Part shown: positions 36,170 to 45,651 of the stretch, piece after piece | How the letters are laid out: the number at the start of each line of letters is the position of its first letter | Numbering within the stretch: the stretch's first letter is position 1 | Assembly: GCA_028715605.1 (NCBI GenBank) | Contig: JAQURM010000007.1 | Location: 1 to 64,000 of the forward strand | Length of the DNA: 64,000 nucleotides | Direction of reading: 5' to 3' | DNA from: Desulfovibrionales bacterium | GTDB taxonomy: Bacteria; Desulfobacterota; QYQD01 | The notes under the pieces: generated by a model | Database searches by the model: none | What the model was told of the DNA's origin: nothing | What the model saw: the letters and a program-made list of their open reading frames with translations, nothing else | Position numbers and translations under genes: made by a program

Positions 36170-37474
36170 CTATTTTGCTTTAATCCACAACAACCTGGCC
36201 ACATTAGGCCCTGGATTTTCCCATTGACTCGGCATCTCTGCGGTCAGATAGATCACGTCTCCGGCGCGGATAGTGTAAGTAGCATTACTGATAACCATTT
36301 TTAATTTGCCTGAAAGGACATAGCCTATCTCCTCGCCTTTATGAAGGAAAAAATGGGCAGGCAGCTCTTGGTGGGGCTCTATTTCAATGATATAGGGTTC
36401 CATGTTGCCCTGAAAATCCGGCGGTGTTAAAAGCTTACCCTGGATCGATCCGGTAGGGATATCCTCAAACCCTGCTTCTACAGCCTCAGCAGCCGGAAAG
36501 ATGATCTGTTTTTCTGATTTTGAAGACGGTTGTAATAGTGAACCGACATCAACTGAAAGGACCTCGGCCATCTTCAGAAGGGCCGGCAGTGAGGGATAAA
36601 TAATGTCGGTCTCTACCTGGGAGATAGTGCTGGGAGTAACTCCCACTAGTTTTGCAAGCTCAGCCTGAGATAAGCCCTGTTTCATCCGGAGTTCTTTGAC
36701 GCGAGAGCCCAGGTTGATCCCATTGGCCCCTTGTTTTTGCCTGTCAAATGTGATGGCGAGACCTTTTGTCCAGTAGCGGTAAGGTTCATGCATATCCGCT
36801 GTGCTGCGACCTTCGGCCTTTAGAATGGTCAGGGTTGTGGTGCCTCTTTTTATAGAAAGGTCGATGGCCACCTGGGCAATCTGATTGATCTGGGCCCTGA
36901 GTTGGGGCGAGTGAGCCAATTTTTCCATTATCCAGTAGGCTATAGTATTCAATTCATAGAGGCGGGGGCAGGAATGAGAATAAAACTTCTGTACGGCCTC
37001 TTCCCCTCCCCAGAGTTTTTGCATGCCCGTGATACTTTCAAATACGAGACGGACATCTCCGCTTAAAGCCTCATGGAGCCCATAGAGGGCTTCTATTACA
37101 TAGTCCATGTCTCCCGGCTTTTCCACCCTCCTGATATGGCAGAGGCGTTCAGGATCAGGTTCTTCGTAGAATTTCATGAAGACGGAGGTGGATGCTCCCT
37201 TACCGCAGGTGAAGGCGTCAAGGATAGTAAGATTCGGGCTGTCCGCCAGGGGACCCAGTTTATCAAGGAGGTTCCTGGGGGAGCGGTCAAAGGTGACATA
37301 AATTACCGGCTTATGATTGGATAGTGATGCCTGGAGAAAATTAAGACAAAAGACCGATGCCAGGCTGCCGGAATGATCATACCAGACCACGTTATCACCG
37401 ATGAAGAGACCGCCGAGCAGTCGGTCCAAGTGACTTACTCCAGAACTAACAGACGCCTTTTTGCGCATTGGCAA
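36170..37474 (-). CDS. KaiC/RecA-like, XRE helix-turn-helix and cupin regulator
   Basis: 434 residues in three parts. Residues 1-235 resemble KaiC/RadA-type ATPases (SSGVSHLDRLLGGLFIGDNV, VIYVTFDRSPRNLLDKL) but the Walker A is degenerate: the P-loop position reads YDHSGSLASVF instead of GxxGxGKS. Residues about 250-310 are an XRE helix-turn-helix (LGSRVKELRMKQGLSQAELA, VTPSTISQVET). Residues about 350-434 are a cupin (HKGEEIGYVLSGKLKMVI). It is divergent from the glutamate-synthase-like gene and its structured leader, so it may regulate the AOR locus. The ligand is not known. Confidence 0.82.
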   Translation of the reverse strand: MPMRKKASVSSGVSHLDRLLGGLFIGDNVVWYDHSGSLASVFCLNFLQASLSNHKPVIYVTFDRSPRNLLDKLGPLADSPNLTILDAFTCGKGASTSVFMKFYEEPDPERLCHIRRVEKPGDMDYVIEALYGLHEALSGDVRLVFESITGMQKLWGGEEAVQKFYSHSCPRLYELNTIAYWIMEKLAHSPQLRAQINQIAQVAIDLSIKRGTTTLTILKAEGRSTADMHEPYRYWTKGLAITFDRQKQGANGINLGSRVKELRMKQGLSQAELAKLVGVTPSTISQVETDIIYPSLPALLKMAEVLSVDVGSLLQPSSKSEKQIIFPAAEAVEAGFEDIPTGSIQGKLLTPPDFQGNMEPYIIEIEPHQELPAHFFLHKGEEIGYVLSGKLKMVISNATYTIRAGDVIYLTAEMPSQWENPGPNVARLLWIKAK

Positions 37475-37626
37475 TACCCCTTCTTTCAGTTAAGATAATA
37501 AATTTCATACTCTTGATCTGTCTATGAGTCAAGATTTCTCCTGAAGATGTTCTATCAACAGAGGCGTTAGAGAAAATTAGTACAAATAACTTAGCTATTG
37601 ACAAAACCCGGCTTTTATAATAGCAA

Positions 37627-37714
37627 GTTATCTGGTTGTGACCAACACAACGGCGTGCTGGTCGCAGATGACGATGATGTCCGCCTACCCTAAGTGGTAG
37701 TGCGGTTTTTTTTT
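37627..37714 (+). ncRNA. Small structured RNA or attenuator ending in a terminator
   Basis: Sequence just after a TATAAT box forms either hairpin GTTGTG/CACAAC (37635-37651) or the longer stem GACCAACAC pairing with GTGCTGGTC (37640-37648 / 37655-37663); the two are mutually exclusive. A strong terminator hairpin (CCGCCTACC / GGTAG and GCGG, 37681-37705) plus nine T follows. It could be a free sRNA of about 85 bases or a riboswitch-like attenuator for the gene at 37802. No known class was recognised. Confidence 0.5.
37681..37714 (+). terminator. Rho-independent terminator of the 37.6-kb RNA
   Basis: Stem CCGC-CTACC / GGTAG-(T)-GCGG with a six-base loop and one bulged T, followed directly by TTTTTTTTT. 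Confidence 0.85.
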
Positions 37715-37801
37715 GCCCGGATTGTTAAGTATAACTGTTTTGACTATTAATTTATTCAGTATAACTATCAGAAAAAACATTACGCAGGAGGGAAAAGAAT
37801 T

Positions 37802-39367
37802 ATGTCATTTAGCAAACCAAATCGAAGCGCCGCTACCCTGACTACAACCAGGGTGACACCCGCCCCCGGGTCAGGAATTTGCGTGACCTGTGTGGACGGC
37901 TGTGAAGGGCCGTGCGAAATCGGCCGGTCAGCCCTTAAGGGGAGAGAGGTGATATATCCTGCGCCTTTTGGAGTCATCACCTCTGGTTCGGAAAAGGACT
38001 ACCCGGTAGATTTCTCCCATTTTAATATCCAGGGTACGGCTGTGGGCGCCGTGGGAATTGAGGCCGATTCCGATAAGGCCACGTTCCCGGCCGTGGATAC
38101 GACTACGGCTGTGGGTGCGGGCGGCAACATCAAGCTGAATTTTCCGGTGTTTACCGGTGCAGTTGGGTCCACGGATATCGCCCGTATTAACTGGGAAGAT
38201 GTGGCTGTGGGTGCAGCCATCTCGGGTGTGCTGGTAGTTGCGGGTGAAAATATTTGTGGCATGGATTCTCAGGCGGAATTCAAGAATGGGAAAATATCCA
38301 GGTCGCCGGAGATGGAACGTCGCATTAACGCCTTCCGTCAATGGTACGACGGGACCGGCGGTATTATTATTCAGGCCAATGTGGAAGACACCAAGTTGGG
38401 TGTGCCGGAATATGTGATTGGGCAGTTAGGCATCGAGATATTTGAATTAAAGTGGGGCCAGGGCGCCAAAGACATCGGCGGCGAAGTCAAGTTGCATTCG
38501 ATCGAGAGGGCCTTGCAGTTGAAGGAGCGGGGTTATATCGTGCTCCCGGATCCAACCAATCCCGCCGTCCAGGCCGCCTTTAAGGCCGGTGGTATAACAG
38601 AATTTGAACGGCATTCCCGCCTCGGCATGGTAGATGAGGAGGCCTTTTACAAATCGGTCGAACACCTGCGGTCTGTCGGCGCAAAGCATGTGACTCTTAA
38701 GACCGGGGCCTATCGCCCGGCAGATCTGGCGCGGGCCATTAAGTTCTCTTCAAATGCCAAGATTGATCTCCTTACCATAGACGGAGCCGGCGGCGGAACC
38801 GGCATGAGTCCCTGGCGTATGATGAATGAGTGGGGCATACCCACCGTGCAGTTAGAATGCCTGACCTATCAGATGTGTCAGCGGCTGGCGGCCAGGGGAG
38901 CCTATATCCCGCCCATTGCCATAGCGGGCGGTCTCTCTCTGGAAGACCATATCTTTAAGGCCCTGGCGCTGGGCGCTCCCTATGTCAAGGCCATTTGCCT
39001 GGGACGGGCCATTCTCACCGCGGCCATGGTGGGCAAGACCCATGGAAAGTTAATGGCGCAAAAAATGGAGTTGGAAGGTGAAGATGTAGAGCAAGGATAC
39101 CTGCGCCTCTTTGGCGTAGGGGCGCAACTTAAAGAACGCTTTGGCAAAGACTTTACCAAACTTCCGGGCGGGGCCATAGGTATGTATTCTTATATTGACC
39201 GGCTGAAACAGGGCCTCCAGCAACTTATGGCCGGGTCCAGAAAATTTGCCCTCAAATACATTGATCGTAATGATCTGGTGGCCTTGACCAGGGATGCGGC
39301 GGAAGTCTCCGGAATTTCCTATGTTATGGAGTCCGATGCAGCAGAAATAGATAAGATATTAGGCTAA
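37802..39367 (+). CDS. FMN-binding glutamate synthase-like protein
   Basis: 521 residues, the FMN/(alpha-subunit) synthase domain of GOGAT without amidotransferase domain. Core motifs: LLTIDGAGGGTGMSPWRMMN (phosphate/FMN binding), IPPIAIAGGLSLEDHIFKAL and GAPYVKAICLGRAIL. An N-terminal Cys-rich region CVTCVDGCEGPCEIG (Cys x2 Cys x4 Cys x3 Cys) probably holds a 4Fe-4S cluster. Such stand-alone proteins are common in anaerobes and often have unknown substrates. It is expressed behind a structured leader and precedes the AOR operon by 240 bases. A second, ferredoxin-containing relative starts at 62851. Confidence 0.85.
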   Translation: MSFSKPNRSAATLTTTRVTPAPGSGICVTCVDGCEGPCEIGRSALKGREVIYPAPFGVITSGSEKDYPVDFSHFNIQGTAVGAVGIEADSDKATFPAVDTTTAVGAGGNIKLNFPVFTGAVGSTDIARINWEDVAVGAAISGVLVVAGENICGMDSQAEFKNGKISRSPEMERRINAFRQWYDGTGGIIIQANVEDTKLGVPEYVIGQLGIEIFELKWGQGAKDIGGEVKLHSIERALQLKERGYIVLPDPTNPAVQAAFKAGGITEFERHSRLGMVDEEAFYKSVEHLRSVGAKHVTLKTGAYRPADLARAIKFSSNAKIDLLTIDGAGGGTGMSPWRMMNEWGIPTVQLECLTYQMCQRLAARGAYIPPIAIAGGLSLEDHIFKALALGAPYVKAICLGRAILTAAMVGKTHGKLMAQKMELEGEDVEQGYLRLFGVGAQLKERFGKDFTKLPGGAIGMYSYIDRLKQGLQQLMAGSRKFALKYIDRNDLVALTRDAAEVSGISYVMESDAAEIDKILG

Positions 39368-39610
39368 TCTTGATGAACTCGTAGAAAGTAAAAGTTTGGA
39401 CGGCACAGTAAAAAGTTTCAGTTGCAAGGCGCGCAAATCCTATTATCCGTTGTCCGTCAACAAACCATGCACTTACGGTGAACGGTAAACAGTGAACGGT
39501 GAACTATTTCCATAGCTACGCCGCAGTGATCCGCCGGAGGCGGACAACGCAGCAAATGGACTTTTTAAGAAGCCGTTAATCTTAAACATTAGTAAGGGAG
39601 GAAGCAAGCT
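39368..39610. repeat. Spacer with imperfect inverted ends and repeat words
   Basis: Ends resemble the 22098-22270 element (GAACTCGTAGAAAGTAAAAGT ... GCAAATGGACTTTTTAAGAA) and GTTTGGACGGCACAGTAAAA lies inside, plus a run of GTGAACGGTAAACAGTGAAC. No gene is seen. The next gene has its own AGGGAGG ribosome binding site. Confidence 0.5.
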
Positions 39611-39820
39611 ATGTTAAATGTGATATGCAAACACAACTGCAAGTCCTGTTTTGCACTGCCGGTATGCGCAGTGGGGGCCATAATAGACCAGCAGGGTTCC
39701 ATCTATGTGGATACCGACAAATGCATCGGCTGCGGCTGTTGCCGCACCGTATGTGTCACCTTCGGATACGACAAGGCCCTGAAAGACAAGACCGTAGAGT
39801 GGCTTAAAGGAGCCGCATAG
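39611..39820 (+). CDS. Small ferredoxin-type 4Fe-4S protein upstream of AOR
   Basis: 69 residues with two cluster-type Cys groups: an unusual CKHNCKSCFALPVC in the first half and a classic CIGCGCCRTVC in the second. Probably carries electrons to or from the AOR whose gene follows 86 bases later. The first group has Cys spacing unlike a normal CxxCxxCxxxC. Confidence 0.8.
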   Translation: MLNVICKHNCKSCFALPVCAVGAIIDQQGSIYVDTDKCIGCGCCRTVCVTFGYDKALKDKTVEWLKGAA

Positions 39821-39905
39821 GGATTTCCATCTCGGACGCAGAGGAACGTCCGCCTCAGGCGGACGTCCTAATTGATTTAGCTGTAGGAAACAGGGAGAAC
39901 GAGAA

Positions 39906-41720
39906 ATGAACGGATGGATCGGGCGTTGTCTGAGGATAAACCTGACCGAAGGAAGACATAATATTGAGGAGATCGATCCCGGGCTGCTCGAAAGGTTTAT
40001 AGGGGGGCGGGGCCTGGGCGCCAGGATTTTTACAGACGAAGTTTCCCCTCAGGTAGATCCGCTTTCCCCTGAAAACAAACTCGTCTTTTCTTCGGGTCCC
40101 CTGGTGGGCACAGGGGCTATAACCGGGGCCTCGTGCAATGTAATAACCAAGTCCGCATTAACCGGCGGACTGGCCTGTGCAAAGATGCGCGGACATTTTG
40201 GCGCCGAGCTGAAATTTGCCGGCTTTGACCTGCTAATCGTAGAAGGCAAGGCCGAGATGCCGGTTATTATCTCGATTATGGATGACAAGGTGAGGCTTAT
40301 CCCGGCCCTGGAATACTGGGGCCGTACCACGGTGGAAACCGAGGAACTGTTTAAGAATAACCTGGGTGATCCGTGGAGCGCACGGGAAACCTATCTGGTT
40401 TCCATTGGTCCGGCAGGCGAGAAACTTTTGCCCCTGGCCAACCTGATTAATGACCGGTTCCTCCCGGTAGGGGGCGCGGGCATCGGCGCGGTTATGGGTT
40501 CAAAGAACCTTAAGGCCATTGCCGTCAGAGGTCGGCACTCCCTCCAGGTGGCGGATGGGAATCGATTCATGCAGGTGGTCACCACCCTGATTAATAAGCT
40601 CAACAGCGCCCCTCTTACCCAGTCCATGTCGCAAACGGGAACTGCTTTTCTGGTGGGGTTATGTTATCAGAAAGGAATCCTGCCACAGAATAATTTTCGC
40701 CGTGCCCCGCTTCCGTTAAGAAATATCGCTACTGATGCCCTGAACAGCGCCTTTGCCTTGAGGAGTCGCGGCTGCTTTGCGTGCCCTATCGCCTGCATCA
40801 AAAAGGCGGATGTTAAATACTCTGCCTACGAAGGGAAGGGGATGGCCCCGACCTATCTGGCCATCGGTTCTCTGGGGGTGAATTGCGGGATTACCGACCT
40901 GACTACGATCGGTATGGCGAGTATGATGTGCGGGGAAATGGGATTGGACCCCGTAGCTGCCGGAGGGACTCTCGCCACTATCATGGAATTAGTGGAGAAA
41001 AAAGTGGTCACCCCTGAGGAGCTAAAAATTGACCTTCGGTTCGGCAACGGGGAGGCCATGGTGGAGGCGCTACACCTGATGGCCACTAAAAAAGGATATG
41101 CCAGACGTCTGGGTCAGGGCGGGCGGGCCCTGGCCAAAGAGTTCGGAAGGCCGGAGGTCTTTATGGGCGTAAAGGGTCATTCTCTGTCTCCTTTTGACCC
41201 GCGCGCCATTCAGGGCATGGGACTTCATTTTGCGACATGTAACTATGGGCCGCATCATCTGTTCGCCTACACGTTCATTGACGAACTCCTTAATGTACAT
41301 CAAATTCTTGATCCATGGGAAATTGGCGGAAAGCCTTTGCTTGTGAAGGAGTATCAGAATACCACCGCTGTCATGGACTCTCTGGGGCTGTGCAATTGGC
41401 CTCTGATGGGACTCAAATTCAATAACTACGTACCCATGGTGAACAGTTGCCTGGGAACGAATTATAAGGCAGATGACCTTTTGTTTATCGGTGAAAGGAT
41501 CTGGAACCTGGAGAGGATGTTTAACCTGAAAGCGGGATTTGACCGGACGCATGATACACTTCCGGAGCGGTTTATCAAGGAACCGGTTCCTGATGGGCCG
41601 GCCGAGGGGCAAGTCAGCAGGATAGAGGAGATGATCCCTGAATATTATCATCTCAGGGGCTGGAATGAACAGGGTGAGCCACGGCCTGAGACGTTACAGG
41701 CATTGAACTTGGAGGTGTGA
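39906..41720 (+). CDS. Tungsten-dependent aldehyde:ferredoxin oxidoreductase-type subunit
   Basis: 604 residues, complete. N-terminal GGRGLGARIFTDEVSP is the bis-pterin binding start; the 4Fe-4S cluster motif is RGCFACPIACIKK with a later Cys near residue 500; GGAGIGAVMGSKNLKAIAV is typical of W-pterin AOR proteins. Such enzymes oxidise aldehydes or, in the BamB branch, reduce benzoyl-CoA. Its stop overlaps the FeS gene at 41723, and HdrA-, MvhD-, HdrC- and Nuo-like genes follow, as in Bam operons. No substrate can be deduced from the sequence. At 604 residues it is shorter than what I recall for BamB. Confidence 0.9.
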   Translation: MNGWIGRCLRINLTEGRHNIEEIDPGLLERFIGGRGLGARIFTDEVSPQVDPLSPENKLVFSSGPLVGTGAITGASCNVITKSALTGGLACAKMRGHFGAELKFAGFDLLIVEGKAEMPVIISIMDDKVRLIPALEYWGRTTVETEELFKNNLGDPWSARETYLVSIGPAGEKLLPLANLINDRFLPVGGAGIGAVMGSKNLKAIAVRGRHSLQVADGNRFMQVVTTLINKLNSAPLTQSMSQTGTAFLVGLCYQKGILPQNNFRRAPLPLRNIATDALNSAFALRSRGCFACPIACIKKADVKYSAYEGKGMAPTYLAIGSLGVNCGITDLTTIGMASMMCGEMGLDPVAAGGTLATIMELVEKKVVTPEELKIDLRFGNGEAMVEALHLMATKKGYARRLGQGGRALAKEFGRPEVFMGVKGHSLSPFDPRAIQGMGLHFATCNYGPHHLFAYTFIDELLNVHQILDPWEIGGKPLLVKEYQNTTAVMDSLGLCNWPLMGLKFNNYVPMVNSCLGTNYKADDLLFIGERIWNLERMFNLKAGFDRTHDTLPERFIKEPVPDGPAEGQVSRIEEMIPEYYHLRGWNEQGEPRPETLQALNLEV

Positions 41721-41722
41721 GA

Positions 41723-42097
41723 GTGCCAAGAATAAAGATCGATCATACCAAATGCACCGGGTGCAGGCATTGTGAGACGGCCTGCTCACTCAACCATGTG
41801 GCAAATACGGTAAATCCTAGACGGGCCCGTATAAGGGTGATGAGGGACGGCAATCGCTACTACCCGGTGATCGCCGGGCCGTTTGTGGATGCGGCCTGCA
41901 CTTCAAAACACTACATCGTCATTGGTGAGCAGACTTATGACATGTGCGCCTTCTGCCGGGCCTCCTGTCCGGAAAAACCGTATTTCGTGGAGGCTGAGAC
42001 CGGTATCCCTTTGAAATGTGATTTTTGTGGCATACCGCCCAGTCCTTCCTGTGTGCGCTGGTGCAACACCGGTGCCCTGGAACTGGTAGAGGACTAG
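41723..42097 (+). CDS. BamC-like polyferredoxin
   Basis: 124 residues from GTG 41723, six bases after GGAGGTG; a GTG at 41717 is also in frame. Cys groups CTGCRHCETAC, CAFCRASCPEKP, CDFC and CVRWC make three to four 4Fe-4S sites in the pattern of the electron-transfer subunit that accompanies AOR-family enzymes (BamC, AorA-like). It overlaps the AOR operon frame and passes electrons between AOR and the HdrA-like subunit. Confidence 0.85.
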   Translation: MPRIKIDHTKCTGCRHCETACSLNHVANTVNPRRARIRVMRDGNRYYPVIAGPFVDAACTSKHYIVIGEQTYDMCAFCRASCPEKPYFVEAETGIPLKCDFCGIPPSPSCVRWCNTGALELVED

Positions 42098-42114
42098 ACG
42101 CAAATATAAAAAAG

Positions 42115-45100
42115 ATGGTCCCCATGGAGATTCAAATTAACGATAATCGACTCATCGGATCGGTAATGGTAGTCGGAGGTGGAATTGCCGGGATCCAGGC
42201 GGCTATGGATCTGGCGGATGGCGGTTTTTATGTCTATCTGATCGAAAGGTCATCGGCCATAGGTGGTATCATGGCCGGTCTGGATAAGACCTTTCCGACC
42301 AATGACTGCGCCCTCTGAATACTGGCGCCCAAGCTCGTGGAGGCCGGTCGGTCTCCAAATATAAAAATCATTACCAACGCCGAGGTCCAGGAAGTATCGG
42401 GTACTGCCGGAAACTTTCGGGTCAAGGTACGGCGACAGCCACGTTATGTGGATGAAACCAAGTGTACGGCTTGTGGGGTCTGTGCGCAGTACTGCCCGGT
42501 TACCATCCCGGATCCTCATAACCAGAATCTATCCCAGAAAAAAGCCATTGATATTCTTTATACGCAGGCCGTGCCTTCCGCCTATGCGGTTAATCCTGAT
42601 TATTGCCTGTTTTTGAACAGACGGGAGTGTAAACAGTGCACCCGGGCCTGTCAGGCCGGGGCAATCGATTTTAATCAGAGGTCAGAGGTCTCTACCTATC
42701 AGGTTGGCTCTGTTATCTTAGCTACCGGCTTTAAGCAGGTCAACCCGGCAAAATTAAAGACGTATCATTACCAGGACTCCCCTAATGTTGTTACCGGTCT
42801 GGAATTTGAAAGGATATCCAGCGCTTCCGGCCCTTACGTAGGCAGGATTCTCCGGCCTTCTGATTTACAAAAGCCCCGAAAGATCGCTTTCATACAATGT
42901 GCCGGTTCCCGGGATAATGCCTCCGGTAAAAGCTATTGTTCGTCAGTGTGCTGCAAATATGCGGTTAAAGATGCCATAGTGGCCTTAGAGCATGAGCCGG
43001 ATCTGGATATTACGATATTCTTTATGGATATGCGGATGTACGGCAAGGGGCTGGAGGCCTTTTATGAACGGGCGAAGGAATGCGGGATAAAATTTGTCCG
43101 CTCCAGGGTCTCCGGGATCAAACGTGATCCCGAAACAGAAGACCTCGCCATAAAATATGTTATAGAAGACGGCACGTTACGGCAGGATACGTTCAATCTG
43201 GTTGTATTACCAATGGGTCTGGAAGCGCCCGATGGGAATTTCTCTCTGGCCAAGGCCACGGGTATCGGGCTTAATTCATACGGATTTTGCAAAACCGGTC
43301 TGTTTTCGCCCCTTGTTACGCAGAGGGACGGCATATACGTTGCCGGTGGATTTCGCGGGCCGATGGCGCTTCCGGATAGCGTTATGCAGGCCAGCGGTAC
43401 GGCTGCCTGTGCGGCCGAACTCCTGACCGCGGTCCGCCGCACCTGCATAGCGGAGAAGGCCTTTCCCGAGGAACGCCCGGTAGATCAAGAAGGGTTACGG
43501 ATCGGGGTCTTTGTTTGTCACTGCGGGAAGAATATCGGCGGCGTAGTGGACGTAGGGGAGGTCAAAAAGTATGCGGCTACCCTTCCCGATGTAATTTTCA
43601 GCAAGGATAATCTCTATTCATGTTCTCAGGATACACAGGCCCTGATCAAGGAAACTATTGATAAGGAAAAGCTCAACCGGGTGGTTATTGCCGCTTGTAC
43701 TCCGCGGACGCATGAACCGCTATTTCAAGAGACCATAAGAGAAGCGGGGTTAAACCGGTGTCTTTTGGAAATGGTCAATATCCGGGATCAGTGCTCCTGG
43801 GTGCATGCGCACGAAAAGGAGGCGGCCACAGAAAAGGCCAAAGACCTGATTCGTATGGCTGTGGCCAAAGCCAGGCTGATTAAACCGCTCTCTGAGCCGG
43901 TTACAGACGTAATCCCGAAGGGGTTGATTATCGGCGGCGGACTGGCCGGTATGACGGCGGCGTTGTCATTGGCCGGGCAGGGCTTTGAATGTTATCTGGT
44001 TGAGAAAACGGCCAGGCTGGGCGGCAATCTCCATAATATCCATTACACCCTGGAAGGGGAAGACCCGCAGCGTTATCTTGAAGAGATCATCCGCAAGGTA
44101 GAAAACCACAGGCTTATCCACGTACTGCTGGAGGCCGAGGTCGAGACTGTCAAAGGATTCGTGGGGAATTTCGAGACAGTGCTTACTATAAGGCAAAACC
44201 ACAATGAAACACACATGTCGCATGGCGACACAAAGGACAATGAAACTAATCCCCCCTCACCCCCCTTTACTAAAGGGGGGGATATGTTAAGCACCCCCTT
44301 GGAAGAAGACGGGGACCAATCAATTCCCCCTTTAGAAAAGGGAAAACCTCTCACTCCCCCTTTGGAAAAGGGGGATACAGGGGGATTTTCAGGTAAAAAG
44401 AAAGAGAACCTGCGGCACGGGATCATCATTATGGCTACCGGCGCCATGGCCTACAGGCCGGATGAATATCTGTACGGCCGGTCTGAACGGGTGGTGCTCC
44501 AGCATGAACTGGAAGAAAGGCTGGCCTCCGGTCAATTTATCCCGGCTAAAGAAGACACAGTGGTAATGATACAATGCGTGGGTTCCCGCGACGAGAAGCA
44601 TCCATATTGCAGCAGCATCTGCTGCAGCATGGCCATTAAGAATGCGATCAAGATCAAAGAGATCAGTCCGGAAACGAACGTATACATCCTGTACCGGGAT
44701 ATGAGGACCTACGGATTCCACGAGGACTACTACAAACAGGCAAGAGAACAAGGGGTTGTCTTTGTCCGGTACGAGAAGGACGACAAACCCGTGGTCGCCG
44801 GGGTAGATGGGAGGTTGCGTGTCACCGTTACCGATCCGCTCATCAAAAAGAAAATCGTTATTGAAGGCAGTTTGCTGGTTTTAAGCACGGCCATCGTGCC
44901 GCGAGAGGACAAGACTCTGGAAAAGGCCATATCCGTGCCACGTTCGGCGGACGGTTTTTTCCTGGAGTCCCACGTGCAGCTCAGGCCGGTCGATTCCTAT
45001 GTAGACGGAGTCTATATCTGTGGCATGGCCCAGTTTCCCAAACCGGTTGATGAAGCCGTGGCTCAGGCCAAAGCGGCGGCGTCTCGGGCGGCGATCATGC

Positions 45101-45372
45101 TGGCCAGGGGCTACGTAAAAGCTGAACCCATCGTGTCATCCTGCGACCAGGAGAAATGCATTGGGTGCGGCGTGTGCGAATATTTCTGCCCTTATGGCGC
45201 TATCCGGATGACGAAAGTGGGAAAGGTAAAGAAAGCGGAAACAATCATTGCTGCATGCAAGGGGTGCGGAATTTGCGCTTCGTACTGCCCGGCCAGGGCC
45301 ATCAGCATGGGCCGGTTTACGCACGACCAGATCAGCGCTCAGATTGCGGCTTTTGGGGCAGATGGTTCATAA
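42115..45372 (+). CDS. hdrA: HdrA-like flavoprotein, selenoprotein (Sec at 42316-42318)
   Basis: About 1085 residues when the in-frame UGA at 42316-42318 is read as Sec (…FPTNDCAL-U-ILAPKLVE; in other HdrA proteins this position is Cys). A SECIS hairpin with GGTC loop lies 27 bases on. The protein is a double HdrA: FAD motif VVGGGIAGIQAAMDLADGGF at the start, FeS groups CTACGVCAQYC and CKQCTRAC, then a second flavin module GLIIGGGLAGMTAALSLAGQ at about 605 and two ferredoxin clusters CIGCGVCEYFC and CKGCGICASYC at the end. A repeat-coded, Pro-rich insert lies at 44247-44390. ATG 42124 is an alternative start. As BamE-like subunit it would host electron bifurcation. Confidence 0.9.
42338..42357 (+). 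promoter_or_regulatory. SECIS hairpin of hdrA
   Basis: Stem TGGAGGCC (42338-42345) / GGTCTCCA (42350-42357), eight pairs with one G-T, loop GGTC; the loop begins 27 bases after the UGA. Confidence 0.85.
44247..44390. repeat. Palindromic repeat cluster inside hdrA
   Basis: Three consecutive C-run/G-run palindromes (AATCCCCCCTCACCCCCC.., TCCCCCTTTAGAAAAGGG and TCCCCCTTTGGAAAAGGGGG) read in frame as a Pro/Gly/Lys-rich loop of about 48 residues between two conserved blocks of the second HdrA module. Same family as the inserts in fur and the nitroreductase. Confidence 0.85.
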
Positions 45373-45651
45373 GGATTGAGAGATGAATTGGGCATTCACC
45401 GCAAAGGCGCAAAGGACGCAAAGAATTCAGGAAGACGTTTGAATCAGGAACTCAGGAGATCAGGAAAGTATTATTGAGAAATTGATTTTCAGCAGTGCGG
45501 CTTATGGTTGCTCTGTTCTTTCATGGGTTCGTGAGTTCCAGATTAATAGCCTTTTCTGAGTGCAGGACTGTTTCAAACACCTAACGTGTTATTTTAGTTT
45601 TTCAATAAAAGTCTTCTCTGCGGTGAGATATTCGACTTGAGGAACGAGAGT
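45373..45651. other. Spacer between hdrA and mvhD with repeat words
   Basis: Contains CACCGCAAAGGCGCAAAGG and a partly complementary CAGGAACTCAGGAGATCAGG ... GGTTCGTGAGTTCC pair. No gene was found. It breaks the otherwise tight AOR operon and could hold a second promoter. Confidence 0.5.

Larger units (their letters stand above)
37475..37801. other. Divergent intergenic region with structured RNA
   Basis: Between a minus-strand regulator and the GOGAT-like gene. It contains TTGACA near 37600 and TATAAT near 37614 (spacing too short for one promoter), then a structured stretch with terminator at 37635-37714 described separately, then the AGGAGG ribosome binding site before 37802. Confidence 0.6.

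Noticed and set aside
37599-37620. Standard sigma-70 promoter TTGACA/TATAAT before the structured RNA
   Set aside because: Spacing is only about 12-13 bases, too short for one promoter; only the TATAAT may be used, with another -35.
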